Made by a program: the position numbers and the translations under genes
NCBI RefSeq assembly: GCF_041925275.1
Contig: NZ_JBHEUZ010000012.1
Location: 130,346 to 194,345 of the forward strand
Reading direction: 5' to 3'
Length of the DNA: 64,000 nucleotides
DNA from: Parapedobacter pyrenivorans_A
GTDB taxonomy: Bacteria; Bacteroidota; Bacteroidia; Sphingobacteriales; Sphingobacteriaceae
The notes under the pieces: generated by a model
Databases searched by the model: none
What the model was told of the DNA's origin: nothing
What the model saw: the letters and a program-made list of their open reading frames with translations, nothing else
Shown: piece after piece, positions 45,074 through 53,546 of the stretch
Position numbering within the stretch: the first letter of the stretch is position 1
How the letters are laid out: every line of letters starts with the position of its first letter

Positions 45074-45420
45074 TGTGCCCAATGGAAGAAATCTCATGGC
45101 ATGATTTCGAAAGGGTGGAACTGCGTGTCGGTACGATCATCCAAGCGGATGAATTTCCGAAAGCGCGGAAGCCAGCGTATAAGCTTACGATTGATTTCGG
45201 AAACGAAATCGGTATACGGCAAAGCAGTGCCCAGATCACCAAACACTATGGCCGGGATGAATTGATGGGAAAACAAATCATCGGCGTGGTCAATTTCCCG
45301 AAGAAGCAGATTGCCGATTTCATGTCGGAATGCTTGGTTACCGGTTTTGCAGACGAAAACGGCGACATTGTGTTAAGTACGGTGGAACGGCCTGTACCTA
45401 ACGGTAGCAAATTAATTTGA
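45073..45420 (+). CDS. CsaA-like tRNA-binding/chaperone-type OB-fold protein
   Basis: 115 aa (ATG at 45082 is an alternative). The OB-fold tRNA-binding core is clear: FERVELRVGTIIQADEFPKARKPAYKL, QSSAQITKHY and GVVNFPKKQIADF. CsaA proteins bind RNA and may assist protein export. It is the second gene of a pair with the CsbD-like gene. Confidence 0.9.
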   Translation: MCPMEEISWHDFERVELRVGTIIQADEFPKARKPAYKLTIDFGNEIGIRQSSAQITKHYGRDELMGKQIIGVVNFPKKQIADFMSECLVTGFADENGDIVLSTVERPVPNGSKLI

Positions 45421-45437
45421 CAAGACATTTGTTGGCA

Positions 45438-45487
45438 GGCTAGTGCGCTAGTGTTGCATGTCTCATATCTCACGTCTCAAATCTTAA
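45438..45487 (+). repeat. Heptanucleotide-periodic tract abutting tadA
   Basis: The last five 7-mers are in exact phase (GTTGCAT, GTCTCAT, ATCTCAC, GTCTCAA, ATCTTAA) and end at the base before the ATG; GGCTAGT and CGCTAGT precede them with one extra base between. Consensus about RTCTCAN. Confidence 0.8.
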
Positions 45488-45961
45488 ATGAAATACATCA
45501 ATTTTGAAGATTCCGGTGACGCCATACCGGATGAGGTTTATATGAAAGAGGCGCTCCGCGAAGCGGAGAAAGCATTGGAACAAGGGGAAGTGCCCATCGG
45601 TGCCGTGGTCGTTGCTGGTGGAAGGATTATCGGCCGTGGCCATAACCTTACCGAGCGGCTGAACGATGTCACTGCCCATGCCGAGATGCAGGCATTTACC
45701 GCTGCCGCGAGTTATATGGGAGGGAAATACCTGCGCGATTGCACCTTGTACGTTACCATCGAGCCCTGTGTGATGTGTGCCGGTGCGGCTTATTGGACCC
45801 AAATCGACCGTATCGTGTTCGGTGCACTGGATGAAAAGCGTGGATTTTCAAAATTTGGGAGCAACGTACTACACCCTAAGACAACCGTAACCAACGGTAT
45901 ATTGGAGCAAGAGTGCGCAGCGCTCGTTACGTCATTTTTCCGTAATAAACGCGCTACTTAG
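45488..45961 (+). CDS. tadA: tRNA-specific adenosine deaminase (TadA)
   Basis: 157 aa. Zinc and catalytic residues are in HAEMQAF and PCVMCAGAAYW. The N-terminal YMKEALREAEKAL and the DEKRGFSKFGSN loop match TadA, which converts A34 to inosine in tRNA-Arg. An in-phase heptad tract precedes the start. Confidence 0.93.
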   Translation: MKYINFEDSGDAIPDEVYMKEALREAEKALEQGEVPIGAVVVAGGRIIGRGHNLTERLNDVTAHAEMQAFTAAASYMGGKYLRDCTLYVTIEPCVMCAGAAYWTQIDRIVFGALDEKRGFSKFGSNVLHPKTTVTNGILEQECAALVTSFFRNKRAT

Positions 45962-46056
45962 CGGTCCGAAACTGCTGCCAAAAACAAAACTGCACCGACA
46001 AACGTTAACAATGCACCGGTATCATTGTATTTGGCAGCGTGAAGACGGCGGTAAGG

Positions 46057-46087
46057 TTGCATTTATCTGTAACATTGACTAAGTTTG
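46057..46087 (+). promoter_or_regulatory. Promoter of the superoxide dismutase gene
   Basis: TTG (46057-46059), 20 nt, TAAGTTTG (46080-46087): a complete Bacteroidota-type -33/-7 promoter. The start of transcription would be near 46091, giving a ~42-nt leader. Confidence 0.7.
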
Positions 46088-46132
46088 TCCAACACGAATA
46101 TTATTAATTTTTAACATAAAACAACACATACT

Positions 46133-46741
46133 ATGGCTTTTGAATTACCGGCGTTACCTTACGCCACAGATGCACTGGAACCCCATATCGATAAAGAAAC
46201 CATGGAAATCCATCACGGCCGTCATCATCAGGCATATGTGGACAACCTCAACAAGGCGATTGCGGGCACCGATGCAGAAAACCTATCTATTGAAGATATC
46301 TGCAAAAACATCTCTAAATACAGCGGGGCCGTGCGCAACAACGGCGGTGGCCATTACAATCACTCCCTGTTCTGGACCGTCCTGTCAGCAAATGGTGGGG
46401 GTACGCCCTCAGGCGATTTGGCTGCTGCTATCGACGAAGCTTTCGGTTCGTTTGATGAGTTGAAGAAAAAATTGCAGGAAGCCGGTGCTACACGCTTCGG
46501 CTCGGGCTGGGCGTGGCTTGTGGTGGATGGTTCGGGTAAATTACAGGTAACCTCCACCCCCAATCAGGATAACCCCCTGTTTGATATCGCTGAAGTGAAA
46601 GGCACGCCTATCTTGGGTATCGACGTATGGGAGCACGCGTATTATTTGAAATACCAAAACAAGCGTCCGGGATACTTGGAGGCTATTTTCAACGTAATCG
46701 ATTGGGATGCGGTAGCCAAACGCTATGCCGACGCGAAATAG
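46133..46741 (+). CDS. sodA: Fe/Mn superoxide dismutase
   Basis: 202 aa. Metal ligands are visible: His in IHHGRHHQAY, His in NHSLFW, and DVWEHAYYLKYQN. The sequence lies between Fe- and Mn-type proteins; metal preference cannot be assigned safely. It is cytosolic, as there is no signal peptide. It has its own promoter and terminator. Confidence 0.95.
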   Translation: MAFELPALPYATDALEPHIDKETMEIHHGRHHQAYVDNLNKAIAGTDAENLSIEDICKNISKYSGAVRNNGGGHYNHSLFWTVLSANGGGTPSGDLAAAIDEAFGSFDELKKKLQEAGATRFGSGWAWLVVDGSGKLQVTSTPNQDNPLFDIAEVKGTPILGIDVWEHAYYLKYQNKRPGYLEAIFNVIDWDAVAKRYADAK

Positions 46742-46756
46742 CAAGTAAAAAGAACA

Positions 46757-46795
46757 AAAAAGGCGGCCATATTTCAACGTATGTGCCGCCTTTTT
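46757..46795 (+). terminator. Intrinsic terminator after superoxide dismutase
   Basis: Stem AAAAAGGCGGC/GCCGCCTTTTT with an extended loop, 16 nt after the stop codon. The A/T arms make it bidirectional. Confidence 0.85.
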
Positions 46796-46803
46796 ACTGC
46801 GCG

Positions 46804-46845
46804 GTGTCTAGCCTCTCATATCCGGTGTCTAACTAATGTCTTATG
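46804..46845 (+). repeat. Heptanucleotide-periodic tract running into the quinone reductase start
   Basis: Six consecutive 7-mers; GTGTCTA occurs at 46804 and again exactly 21 nt later at 46825. The ATG of the next gene is the end of the last unit (TCTTATG). Confidence 0.65.
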
Positions 46846-47850
46846 GTAAACCAAAAAGCGATTGTCCTTCACGGTGCAAAAGAACCGTTGGTCTTAAAAG
46901 AAGTGCCCATTCCTGCTATTCGAGAAGATGAGGCTTTGGTACGCCTCAAAGCCGCTGCGTTGAACCGGCGCGACTGGTGGATACAGCAGGGGCAATATGC
47001 CGGGCTCAAGTTCCCGATCATATTGGGATCGGACGGGGCAGGCGTGGTGGAGCAAGTTGGGAGCAATGGTTCCACCCATTGGGTCGGCCGGGAAGTCGTA
47101 ATCAATCCATCGCTGGGGTGGGGAAGCAGCGAAGCGTTTCAGGGAAAATCGTTCAGCATCCTCGGGTTGCCCGAAGACGGCACCTTTGCCGAGTTTGTAC
47201 GTGTTCCCGTTGCCAATTTGCATGAAAAACCAACACATCTTTCATTTGAAGAGGCGGCAGCACTGCCCCTCGGCGGGCTTACGGCATATCGGGCGCTCTT
47301 CCAGCGGGCAGGACTGCGGGGCGGAGAGAAGGTGCTGGTTGTCGGTGCTGGTGGGGGTGTGGCAACCTTTGCGCTGCAATGGGCGTTACATGCCGGTGCA
47401 AAGGTATACGTTACATCCAGTACGCCGGCCAAGATTGGGCAAGCCGTGGCTTTGGGGGCCGCGGGCGGCGTTTTATATACCGACGATGGCTGGCCGCAAC
47501 AATTGCAGGAGCAGGCCGGCGGCTTCGATATCGTGGTGGATAGTGCTTTGGGCGAAGGCGCGGCGCACTACCCCGATCTGGCCAACCCCGGTGGCCGGAT
47601 TGTCTTTTTCGGCGGTACAGCCGGTAATATCCCTGCGTTGAACGCACGGAAATTGTTCTGGAAACAACTTTCCCTACTCGGCACCACGATGGGCTCGCAG
47701 GCTGATTTTGCTGCGATGTTGGCATTTGTGGACCGACATCGTGCCGCACCGGTAATCCATGCCACGTATCCATTGGAAGAAGCGGAGACGGCGCTTCGCC
47801 AAATGGACCGATCCGTGCAGTTCGGGAAAATCGTACTGACGGTGACTTGA
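46843..47850 (+). CDS. Zinc-independent alcohol dehydrogenase/quinone oxidoreductase (MDR family)
   Basis: 335 aa. A GroES-like N-terminal domain is followed by a Rossmann fold with VVGAGGGVATFALQWA. The structural zinc cysteines are missing, pointing to the quinone oxidoreductase branch using NADPH. Substrate unknown. The neighbours sod and msrA suggest oxidative-stress duty (inference). Confidence 0.87.
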   Translation: MVNQKAIVLHGAKEPLVLKEVPIPAIREDEALVRLKAAALNRRDWWIQQGQYAGLKFPIILGSDGAGVVEQVGSNGSTHWVGREVVINPSLGWGSSEAFQGKSFSILGLPEDGTFAEFVRVPVANLHEKPTHLSFEEAAALPLGGLTAYRALFQRAGLRGGEKVLVVGAGGGVATFALQWALHAGAKVYVTSSTPAKIGQAVALGAAGGVLYTDDGWPQQLQEQAGGFDIVVDSALGEGAAHYPDLANPGGRIVFFGGTAGNIPALNARKLFWKQLSLLGTTMGSQADFAAMLAFVDRHRAAPVIHATYPLEEAETALRQMDRSVQFGKIVLTVT

Positions 47851-47877
47851 GATACCGGCCGGACCTTTGTATCTTTG
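47847..47877 (+). promoter_or_regulatory. Promoter of msrA
   Basis: TTG (47847-47849), 20 nt, TATCTTTG (47870-47877). It overlaps the stop of the gene before it. The leader would be ~16 nt, with AAAGAAAGGA before the ATG. Confidence 0.7.
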
Positions 47878-47896
47878 TTTAAAGAAAGGAACCCAG

Positions 47897-48550
47897 ATGA
47901 TGAGGTTATTGTTTTTACTGATGAGCGGTGTGATGTTGCAATCCGCCTGTTTGCAGGCCACCGACTCGAAGACCAACCAGACGCAATTGTTCACAGACAG
48001 TGTGGATTCATTGGCTGGTGTTGATACCGCCACGTTTGCCGGCGGCTGCTTTTGGTGTACCGAAGCCCAATTCCAGCAATTGGCCGGTGTGGATACCGTT
48101 ATTTCCGGCTATACCGGCGGTAATGTAGCCCACCCAACCTATAAACAGGTTACCTCAGGTCGAACGGGCCATGCCGAAGCCATCAATGTGGTGTATCGGC
48201 CGGCTGAGATTTCGTATGATGAGTTGCTCGAAGCGTTTTTCATTGCCCACGACCCTACGCAGCTCAATCGCCAGGGCAATGACATCGGCACCCAATACCG
48301 GTCGGCCATTTTTTACCACGACGACGCCGAGAAAGAAAAAGCCGAATATTACATCCGGCGGCTCACGGAAGAGAAGGTTTACGATGGACCCATCGTAACC
48401 AAGCTGGAACCCTATGGCGATTTCTACATTGCCGAAGACTACCACCAAAATTACTACAACCTCAACCCGCAGCAAGCATATTGCCAATACGTGATCGTTC
48501 CTAAGTTGGAAAAGTTTAAGAAGGTATTCAAGGAGCGGCTAAAGCGGTAG
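47897..48550 (+). CDS. msrA: Peptide-methionine (S)-S-oxide reductase, exported
   Basis: 217 aa from ATG at 47897. The signal peptide is followed by a cysteine (LMSGVMLQSAC), so it may be a lipoprotein. The catalytic motif GGCFWC is present, with YTGGNVAHPTYKQV and GTQYRS downstream. It repairs oxidised methionine in envelope proteins. msrB is not fused or adjacent. Confidence 0.93.
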   Translation: MMRLLFLLMSGVMLQSACLQATDSKTNQTQLFTDSVDSLAGVDTATFAGGCFWCTEAQFQQLAGVDTVISGYTGGNVAHPTYKQVTSGRTGHAEAINVVYRPAEISYDELLEAFFIAHDPTQLNRQGNDIGTQYRSAIFYHDDAEKEKAEYYIRRLTEEKVYDGPIVTKLEPYGDFYIAEDYHQNYYNLNPQQAYCQYVIVPKLEKFKKVFKERLKR

Positions 48551-48573
48551 GACGTCCCTCGGGCTGTGATGAC

Positions 48574-49017
48574 TTATTGTTTATAGCGTATATAGTCTGT
48601 GACCAACGGTTCGATTCCGTTCTGCCTGAACAGCAAGGCTACCTGCCCCCGGTGGTAGGTCGAGTGGTTAATGACGTGGAATAAGGTGTCCTGTATTGTA
48701 TTGACGAATGGTTTTCCGGTTGTGGTTTGGTACGCAATGTTGTTAGCAAGGTTGCACGTGGCGAGAATGCCGCAAGTCTCCTCGTGGTTGAGCCGGTCTA
48801 TCGCCGCCGATATATCGATGGAGTGATCATCCCATACGCCGTATTCCGTTTTTCTTCCCAATATACGGCAGTTCCAAATGTGGTGCGCATTCACTAAATG
48901 GCTGAATAGAGCAATAGATTTTGCATCTACAGCCATTGATTCGCGTTGGAAAATCTCGGCTAATTGCTGGTTGCAATGCCGGTTATACCTAAATAGTTCT
49001 TCGAAAAATGATTTCAT
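48574..49017 (-). CDS. DinB-family putative metal-dependent protein
   Basis: 147 aa from ATG at 49017; TTG at 49026 is an alternative. Four-helix DinB/YfiT fold with metal-binding histidines in NAHHIW and NHSTYHRGQV. The family includes thiol-dependent hydrolases or transferases; exact role not known. Confidence 0.85.
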   Translation of the reverse strand: MKSFFEELFRYNRHCNQQLAEIFQRESMAVDAKSIALFSHLVNAHHIWNCRILGRKTEYGVWDDHSIDISAAIDRLNHEETCGILATCNLANNIAYQTTTGKPFVNTIQDTLFHVINHSTYHRGQVALLFRQNGIEPLVTDYIRYKQ

Positions 49018-49390
49018 GCCAGACAAAAATACGAAAAGCGGCGATTAATAGTGGCCGGCCGAAATGGATTATACGTACGCCAAATTATTCGGTAGATCAG
49101 TTTCTGTTGTCTGATTTCCAAGATCGAACCATCCAGCTTTCGTACAGGAGGCATATCCAACAGACGGATTGTGACGGCCTCGACCCTTCCATTATTTGTG
49201 TGTGCGCGTCCGTGGTGACGGTATCTGCCAGCTTCCGTTTTGGTCAGGAAATCAAAATTCGCGAACGCCGGGCGGGTTCCGAAGAAGTGCAGCAGCGTAT
49301 CCGGGGCGGAGGCTAGCTAGCAAAACAGCCAAAGAAATTGTCGCTCCATATGTTTGAAAATGTTAAGTTTGAAGTCTGAAAAGACGACGA
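49018..49390. other. Intergenic region, no clear gene
   Basis: 373 bp. A 102-codon plus-strand frame (49008-49316) has an odd composition and no recognisable family; I do not call it. The last 29 bp form a weak heptad-periodic tract (49362-49390) that ends at the next start codon. Confidence 0.5.
49362..49390 (+). repeat. Weak heptanucleotide-periodic tract before the FAD oxidoreductase
   Basis: GTTAAGT, TTGAAGT, CTGAAAA and GACGACG follow each other directly; one base later is the ATG at 49391. The units are less alike than those at 41.1 or 45.4 kb. Confidence 0.4.
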
Positions 49391-51055
49391 ATGACAAATA
49401 AACCAATGAGAGCCTTATCTGCGTATGTTGTTGCACTTATTTTGCTAACCACCTGTAGCAGCAAGTCATCGAATGAAAACCAAGCCGACCTGGTTATCTA
49501 CGGAGGCACGTCAGCGGCCATCACCGCCGCGGTGCAAGCGATCAAATCGGGCAAGTCGGTTATTGTTGTTTCGCCCGATAAGCACCTAGGCGGACTGTCT
49601 TCGGGTGGCTTGGGTTTTACCGATACGGGCGATAAGTCGGTAATCGGCGGCTTGGCTCGCGACTTTTACCATCGCGTGTACCAGCATTACCAAGATAGCG
49701 CGGCTTGGCGGTGGCAGCAACATTCGGAGTACGGCAATAAGGGCCAGGGCACGCCGGCCATGGATGGCAACGAGCGAACAATGTGGATATTCGAACCGCA
49801 CGTAGCCGAACAGGTCTTCGAAGATTATGTGAAAGAATACGAAATCGACGTCCGCAGAGACGAATGGCTCGACCGTAGTGGCGGTGTAAAGAAGCGGGCC
49901 GGTCGCATCGTTTCTATTACCACGCTGAGCGGCGGCACTTATAAAGGCAAAGTTTTTATCGATGCGACCTACGAGGGCGACCTCATGGCCGCCGCCGGGG
50001 TGAGCTACCATGTGGGCAGGGAGGCAAACCATGTATATGGCGAAAAGTGGAATGGCGTACAGACGGGTGTGCTGCACCACGGCCACTGGTTCAAAAGTGA
50101 CCTTAGCCCTTACAAGGTGCCCGGAGATACTACCAGTGGTTTGCTGTATGGTGTGTCCGCCGAAAATCCGGGTGAGTATGGGGCGGGGGACCATCGCCTG
50201 CAGGCTTACTGTTTTCGGATGTGCCTGAGCAATCACCCGGATAATAAGGTTGCTTTCCCCAAGCCTGACAATTACAACCCCGAACACTACGAGCTACTGG
50301 CCCGGGTGTTTGCCTCCGGCTGGCGCGAGACGTTCCATAAATTTGACCCGATACCTAACCGGAAAACGGATACGAATAACCATGGACCCTTCAGTACGGA
50401 TTTCATCGGGATGAATTACGACTACCCGGAAGCCACCTACGAGCGCCGACAGGAAATCATAAAGGAACACGAAGATTACCAAAAGGGGCTGATGTACTTT
50501 CTGGCGAACGATCCGAAGGTGCCAGCAGACGTACGGGAGGCCATGGCGCAGTGGGGGCTGGCTAAAGATGAATTTGTAGACAATGGCAACTGGCCGCACC
50601 AACTCTATATACGCGAAGCGCGGCGGATGGTGGGGCAATACGTAATGACCGAGCATGATACATTCAGCGACCGGGAAGTCGTAGACCCGGTGGGCATGGG
50701 ATCCTACACGTTGGATTCGCATAATGTACAACGCTATGTGAAGCCCGATGGACACGTGCAGAACGAGGGAGACATTGGCGTACACCCCAAACATCCCTAT
50801 CAGATTTCGTACGGTTCATTGGTGCCCAAGAAGGAAGAATGTTCGAATCTGTTGGTGCCTGTATGTGTGTCGAGCTCGCATATTGCTTTCGGTAGCATCC
50901 GTATGGAACCCGTATTCATGATACTCGGCCAAAGCGCGGCGTTGGCGGCCTCACTGGCCATTGACAGCGGAACGGATGTGCAGGCTGTGGCATATGCAAC
51001 ACTTGAAAGAGAATTATTGGCAGAAAAGCAGGTACTCGCATTACCGGCAAATTAA
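49391..51055 (+). CDS. FAD-dependent oxidoreductase, lipoprotein (FAD_oxidored family)
   Basis: 554 aa. N-terminal lipoprotein-type signal (LILLTTCSS). Rossmann motif VIYGGTSAAITAAVQAIKSGKSVIVV and GGLSSGGLGFTD are typical of this family, followed by IDATYEGDLMAAAG and, at the C-terminus, EPVFMILGQSAALAASLA. Family members are often linked to polysaccharide or sugar-acid metabolism in Bacteroidota; the substrate is unknown. It forms a same-strand cluster with a subunit-3 and a GMC oxidoreductase gene. Confidence 0.88.
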   Translation: MTNKPMRALSAYVVALILLTTCSSKSSNENQADLVIYGGTSAAITAAVQAIKSGKSVIVVSPDKHLGGLSSGGLGFTDTGDKSVIGGLARDFYHRVYQHYQDSAAWRWQQHSEYGNKGQGTPAMDGNERTMWIFEPHVAEQVFEDYVKEYEIDVRRDEWLDRSGGVKKRAGRIVSITTLSGGTYKGKVFIDATYEGDLMAAAGVSYHVGREANHVYGEKWNGVQTGVLHHGHWFKSDLSPYKVPGDTTSGLLYGVSAENPGEYGAGDHRLQAYCFRMCLSNHPDNKVAFPKPDNYNPEHYELLARVFASGWRETFHKFDPIPNRKTDTNNHGPFSTDFIGMNYDYPEATYERRQEIIKEHEDYQKGLMYFLANDPKVPADVREAMAQWGLAKDEFVDNGNWPHQLYIREARRMVGQYVMTEHDTFSDREVVDPVGMGSYTLDSHNVQRYVKPDGHVQNEGDIGVHPKHPYQISYGSLVPKKEECSNLLVPVCVSSSHIAFGSIRMEPVFMILGQSAALAASLAIDSGTDVQAVAYATLERELLAEKQVLALPAN

Positions 51056-51067
51056 TTTGATAGAAAT

Positions 51068-51607
51068 ATGGACCGTAGAGCTTCCATACGTACGATGCTA
51101 TATATAGCGGGGGGTACGCTGGTACTTCCAGCCTGTTTCCGGCAATCCGGGCGAACCACCATTGAGCTGACCCATTTGGTGGTCAGCGATGCAGATGAGG
51201 CAATGCTGGAAACGCTTGTTGAAACGCTTATCCCGGCAACGGATAACCCGGGAGGGAAAGCGCTTTTACTGCATCTTTTCGTGCTGAAAATGGTTGATGA
51301 TTGCCACGGCCCGGAAGACCAGCAATCTTTTGCCGAAGGGTTGAGGGTATTCACCGGCTGGGCGAGGAAGGAACTTAGCGTTGAATTCAAGGATGCGGAA
51401 AAGGAAAAACGTGAGACCTTGCTGGCACGTATCGACGATGCCGGTGATTTGGTGGGTAAGTTTTTCTCGCTCGTAAAAAGGCGTGCTATCCAGGGCTACA
51501 TGAACTCGAAATACGTGATGACAAACCTGGTCAAGTACGAGTTGGTGCCGGGGCGATATGATGGTTATTTCCCGATGGAGAAAGCCGATGGTATAACAGC
51601 AAAATAG
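51068..51607 (+). CDS. Gluconate 2-dehydrogenase subunit 3 family protein
   Basis: 179 aa. The N-terminus has a twin-arginine-type signal (DRRASIRTML) and lipobox-like LPAC, so it is probably exported folded and lipid-anchored. The body (ADEAMLETLVETLIPATDNPGG, TGWARKEL) matches subunit 3 of membrane GMC dehydrogenases. It starts 12 nt after the FAD oxidoreductase and is followed by the GMC large subunit; the two should form one complex, with Tat export of the co-factor-loaded partner. Confidence 0.9.
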   Translation: MDRRASIRTMLYIAGGTLVLPACFRQSGRTTIELTHLVVSDADEAMLETLVETLIPATDNPGGKALLLHLFVLKMVDDCHGPEDQQSFAEGLRVFTGWARKELSVEFKDAEKEKRETLLARIDDAGDLVGKFFSLVKRRAIQGYMNSKYVMTNLVKYELVPGRYDGYFPMEKADGITAK

Positions 51608-51620
51608 AAAGGTGATAAAC

Positions 51621-53330
51621 ATGGCAAACCTTGCGATAGATAGCATAAAGGAGCGTACGTTTGATGCCATTGTCATCGGGTCGGGTGCAAGCGGCGGTTG
51701 GGCAGCGAAGGAACTGACGGAAAGGGGATTGAAGACCTTGCTCTTGGAGCGTGGCCGCGATGTGGTCCATGTGAAAGACTACCCCACCACAAACCTTTAT
51801 CCATACGAGTTTGAGCATCGCGGGGAAACCACCCATGCAGATAAGCAGGCCAATCCCATTGCCAACAGGTGCTACGCCTATAAAGAAGATTCCCAGCATT
51901 TTTTTGTAAAGGATGATGAGCACCCATACGTACAGGAGAAAGAGTTCGACTGGATCAGGGGCTATCAGGTAGGTGGCAAATCCCTGTTGTGGGCGCGGCA
52001 GACACAGCGGTGGAGCGAATACGATTTCGAGGGACCTGCCCGCGACGGTTTTGCCGTGGATTGGCCCATCCGGTCCGCGGATATCGCGCCGTGGTACAGC
52101 CATGTGGAGCGCTTTGTCGGTATCGCCGGAAACAGGGATGGCCTCGCAACGTTGCCCGACGGGGAATTCCTGCCGGGTTATCCCCTCAATGCGGTAGAGG
52201 ACCATTTCCGGAATGCAATGAATCTCCACTACAAAGGGCGACATGTCATCAGCGCGCGCTGTGCACACCTGTCGCAACCACAGCCCATCCATATCCAACA
52301 GGGACGTGTGCAGTGCCAAAACCGGAAACTATGCCAGCGTGGATGCCCGTTCGGTGGTTATTTCAGCAGTAACTCGTCTACCATACCGTGGGCACAGAAA
52401 ACAGGTAACCTGACGCTCCGTCCCCATTCGGTGGCCCATTCGGTGTTGTATGACGAGGCGCTAGGCAGGGCGGTAGGGGTGAAGGTCATCGATACCGATT
52501 CATTGGAAGAGATTGATTTTTACGCCAAGGTCATTTTCGTGAACGCATCGACGTTGAATACGAACCTCATCTTGCTCAACTCGGTTTCTAGCCGTTTCCC
52601 GGATGGACTGGGCAACGACAACGGATTGATGGGCAAGTTTGTCGCCTTCCATAATTATACGGCGCGGATCAGTGCCGAATACGACGGCTTGCTCCAGTAT
52701 CGGACGGATGGCAGGAATCCAGCCGGCGGTGGTTATATCCCCAACTTCAGGAATGTGGAAAAACAGGAAACCGATTTTCTCCGCGGTTGGGCGGCGGCAT
52801 TCAGTGCCAGCCGGTATGAAAACAGGGATAGCAGCGGCGTGGGCCAGGTGCTCAAGCATGGATTGCTCAACAGCACGTGGAGCAATTGGCGGGTGGGTTC
52901 CCACATGATGGCAGAGACCATCCCCAAAGAACATAACCGCGTGTGGCTCGATGCAGATAGGAAAGACAAATGGGGGATGCCGTTGTTGCATGTATCGGTT
53001 GACTATGCCGATGACGACTGGAAACGGCGACAGGATTATTATGACCGGATGGCGGAGATGTATGAGTCTGCTGGCTTTACCAACATCAAGACCCAGGATG
53101 ACGGCCGCCGACCCGGTAACGATATCCATGAGATGGGGGGCATACGCATGGGCCACGATCCGAAGACCTCGTTGCTGAACAAATGGAACCAGCTGCATCT
53201 GTGCCAGAATGTCTACGTAACAGACGGCGCATGCATGACCTCCACGGCAACGCAGAATCCCACGCTTACCTACATGGCGTTAGCGGCCCGTGCCGTGGAT
53301 TACGCGGTGAACCAATTGAAGCAGGGGTAG
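51621..53330 (+). CDS. GMC-family oxidoreductase, large subunit
   Basis: 569 aa from ATG at 51621 (GTG at 51612 adds three). The N-terminal AIVIGSGASGGWAAKEL is the FAD-binding loop. Two Cys-rich short motifs (QNRKLCQRGCPFGG) are typical of gluconate or glucoside 3-dehydrogenase-type subunits. HEMGGIRMGHDP and TDGACMTSTATQNPTLT with the catalytic His/Asn region form the C-terminus. It has no signal of its own and likely travels with the Tat subunit 3. Inferred substrates: sugars or glucosides. Confidence 0.9.
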   Translation: MANLAIDSIKERTFDAIVIGSGASGGWAAKELTERGLKTLLLERGRDVVHVKDYPTTNLYPYEFEHRGETTHADKQANPIANRCYAYKEDSQHFFVKDDEHPYVQEKEFDWIRGYQVGGKSLLWARQTQRWSEYDFEGPARDGFAVDWPIRSADIAPWYSHVERFVGIAGNRDGLATLPDGEFLPGYPLNAVEDHFRNAMNLHYKGRHVISARCAHLSQPQPIHIQQGRVQCQNRKLCQRGCPFGGYFSSNSSTIPWAQKTGNLTLRPHSVAHSVLYDEALGRAVGVKVIDTDSLEEIDFYAKVIFVNASTLNTNLILLNSVSSRFPDGLGNDNGLMGKFVAFHNYTARISAEYDGLLQYRTDGRNPAGGGYIPNFRNVEKQETDFLRGWAAAFSASRYENRDSSGVGQVLKHGLLNSTWSNWRVGSHMMAETIPKEHNRVWLDADRKDKWGMPLLHVSVDYADDDWKRRQDYYDRMAEMYESAGFTNIKTQDDGRRPGNDIHEMGGIRMGHDPKTSLLNKWNQLHLCQNVYVTDGACMTSTATQNPTLTYMALAARAVDYAVNQLKQG

Positions 53331-53368
53331 TAGTATCCTATTCTTTTGGCGAGACTAACAGCGTGTGT

Positions 53369-53402
53369 AAAAAAAATCCGTCTCGTTTAAAACGAGACGG
53401 AT
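53369..53402 (-). terminator. Strong intrinsic terminator of the candidate small RNA
   Basis: A 12-bp perfect stem ATCCGTCTCGTT/AACGAGACGGAT with a 3-nt loop and a run of eight T on the minus strand. Confidence 0.9.
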
Positions 53403-53439
53403 CCGCCCCAATGGGATTAGGGGCTATCAACCTAAACCT
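53370..53439 (-). ncRNA. Candidate ~70-nt small RNA
   Basis: Defined at both ends: a full promoter (TTTG, 19 nt, TACCTTTG) upstream and a T-run terminator downstream. It contains two hairpins: GCCCC/GGGGC (53405-53424) and the terminator stem (53376-53402). The 5' end is estimated at 53436-53440. No start codon with a sensible frame lies inside. It lies between two convergent genes (GMC oxidoreductase and YkuK), in free intergenic space. No RNA family recognised. Confidence 0.6.
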
Positions 53440-53443
53440 ATTG

Positions 53444-53474
53444 CAAAGGTAATGATTGGATTTAAACGACCAAA
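53444..53474 (-). promoter_or_regulatory. Promoter of the candidate small RNA
   Basis: On the minus strand TTTG (53474-53471), 19 nt, then TACCTTTG (53451-53444). Both elements and their spacing match the Bacteroidota consensus. Confidence 0.75.
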
Positions 53475-53546
53475 AGAAAATCTCCATTTTTATTTTCGTA
53501 GGGCAACGCCCTTTATTTTATCCGTTACGTTTGTTATTTCAATGGC

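Noticed and set aside
49008..49316. 102-aa plus-strand frame, including VSASFRFGQ that looks like an outer-membrane strand
   Set aside because: Overlaps the DinB start, has mixed composition and no domain; the resemblance is too short to call a pseudogene.
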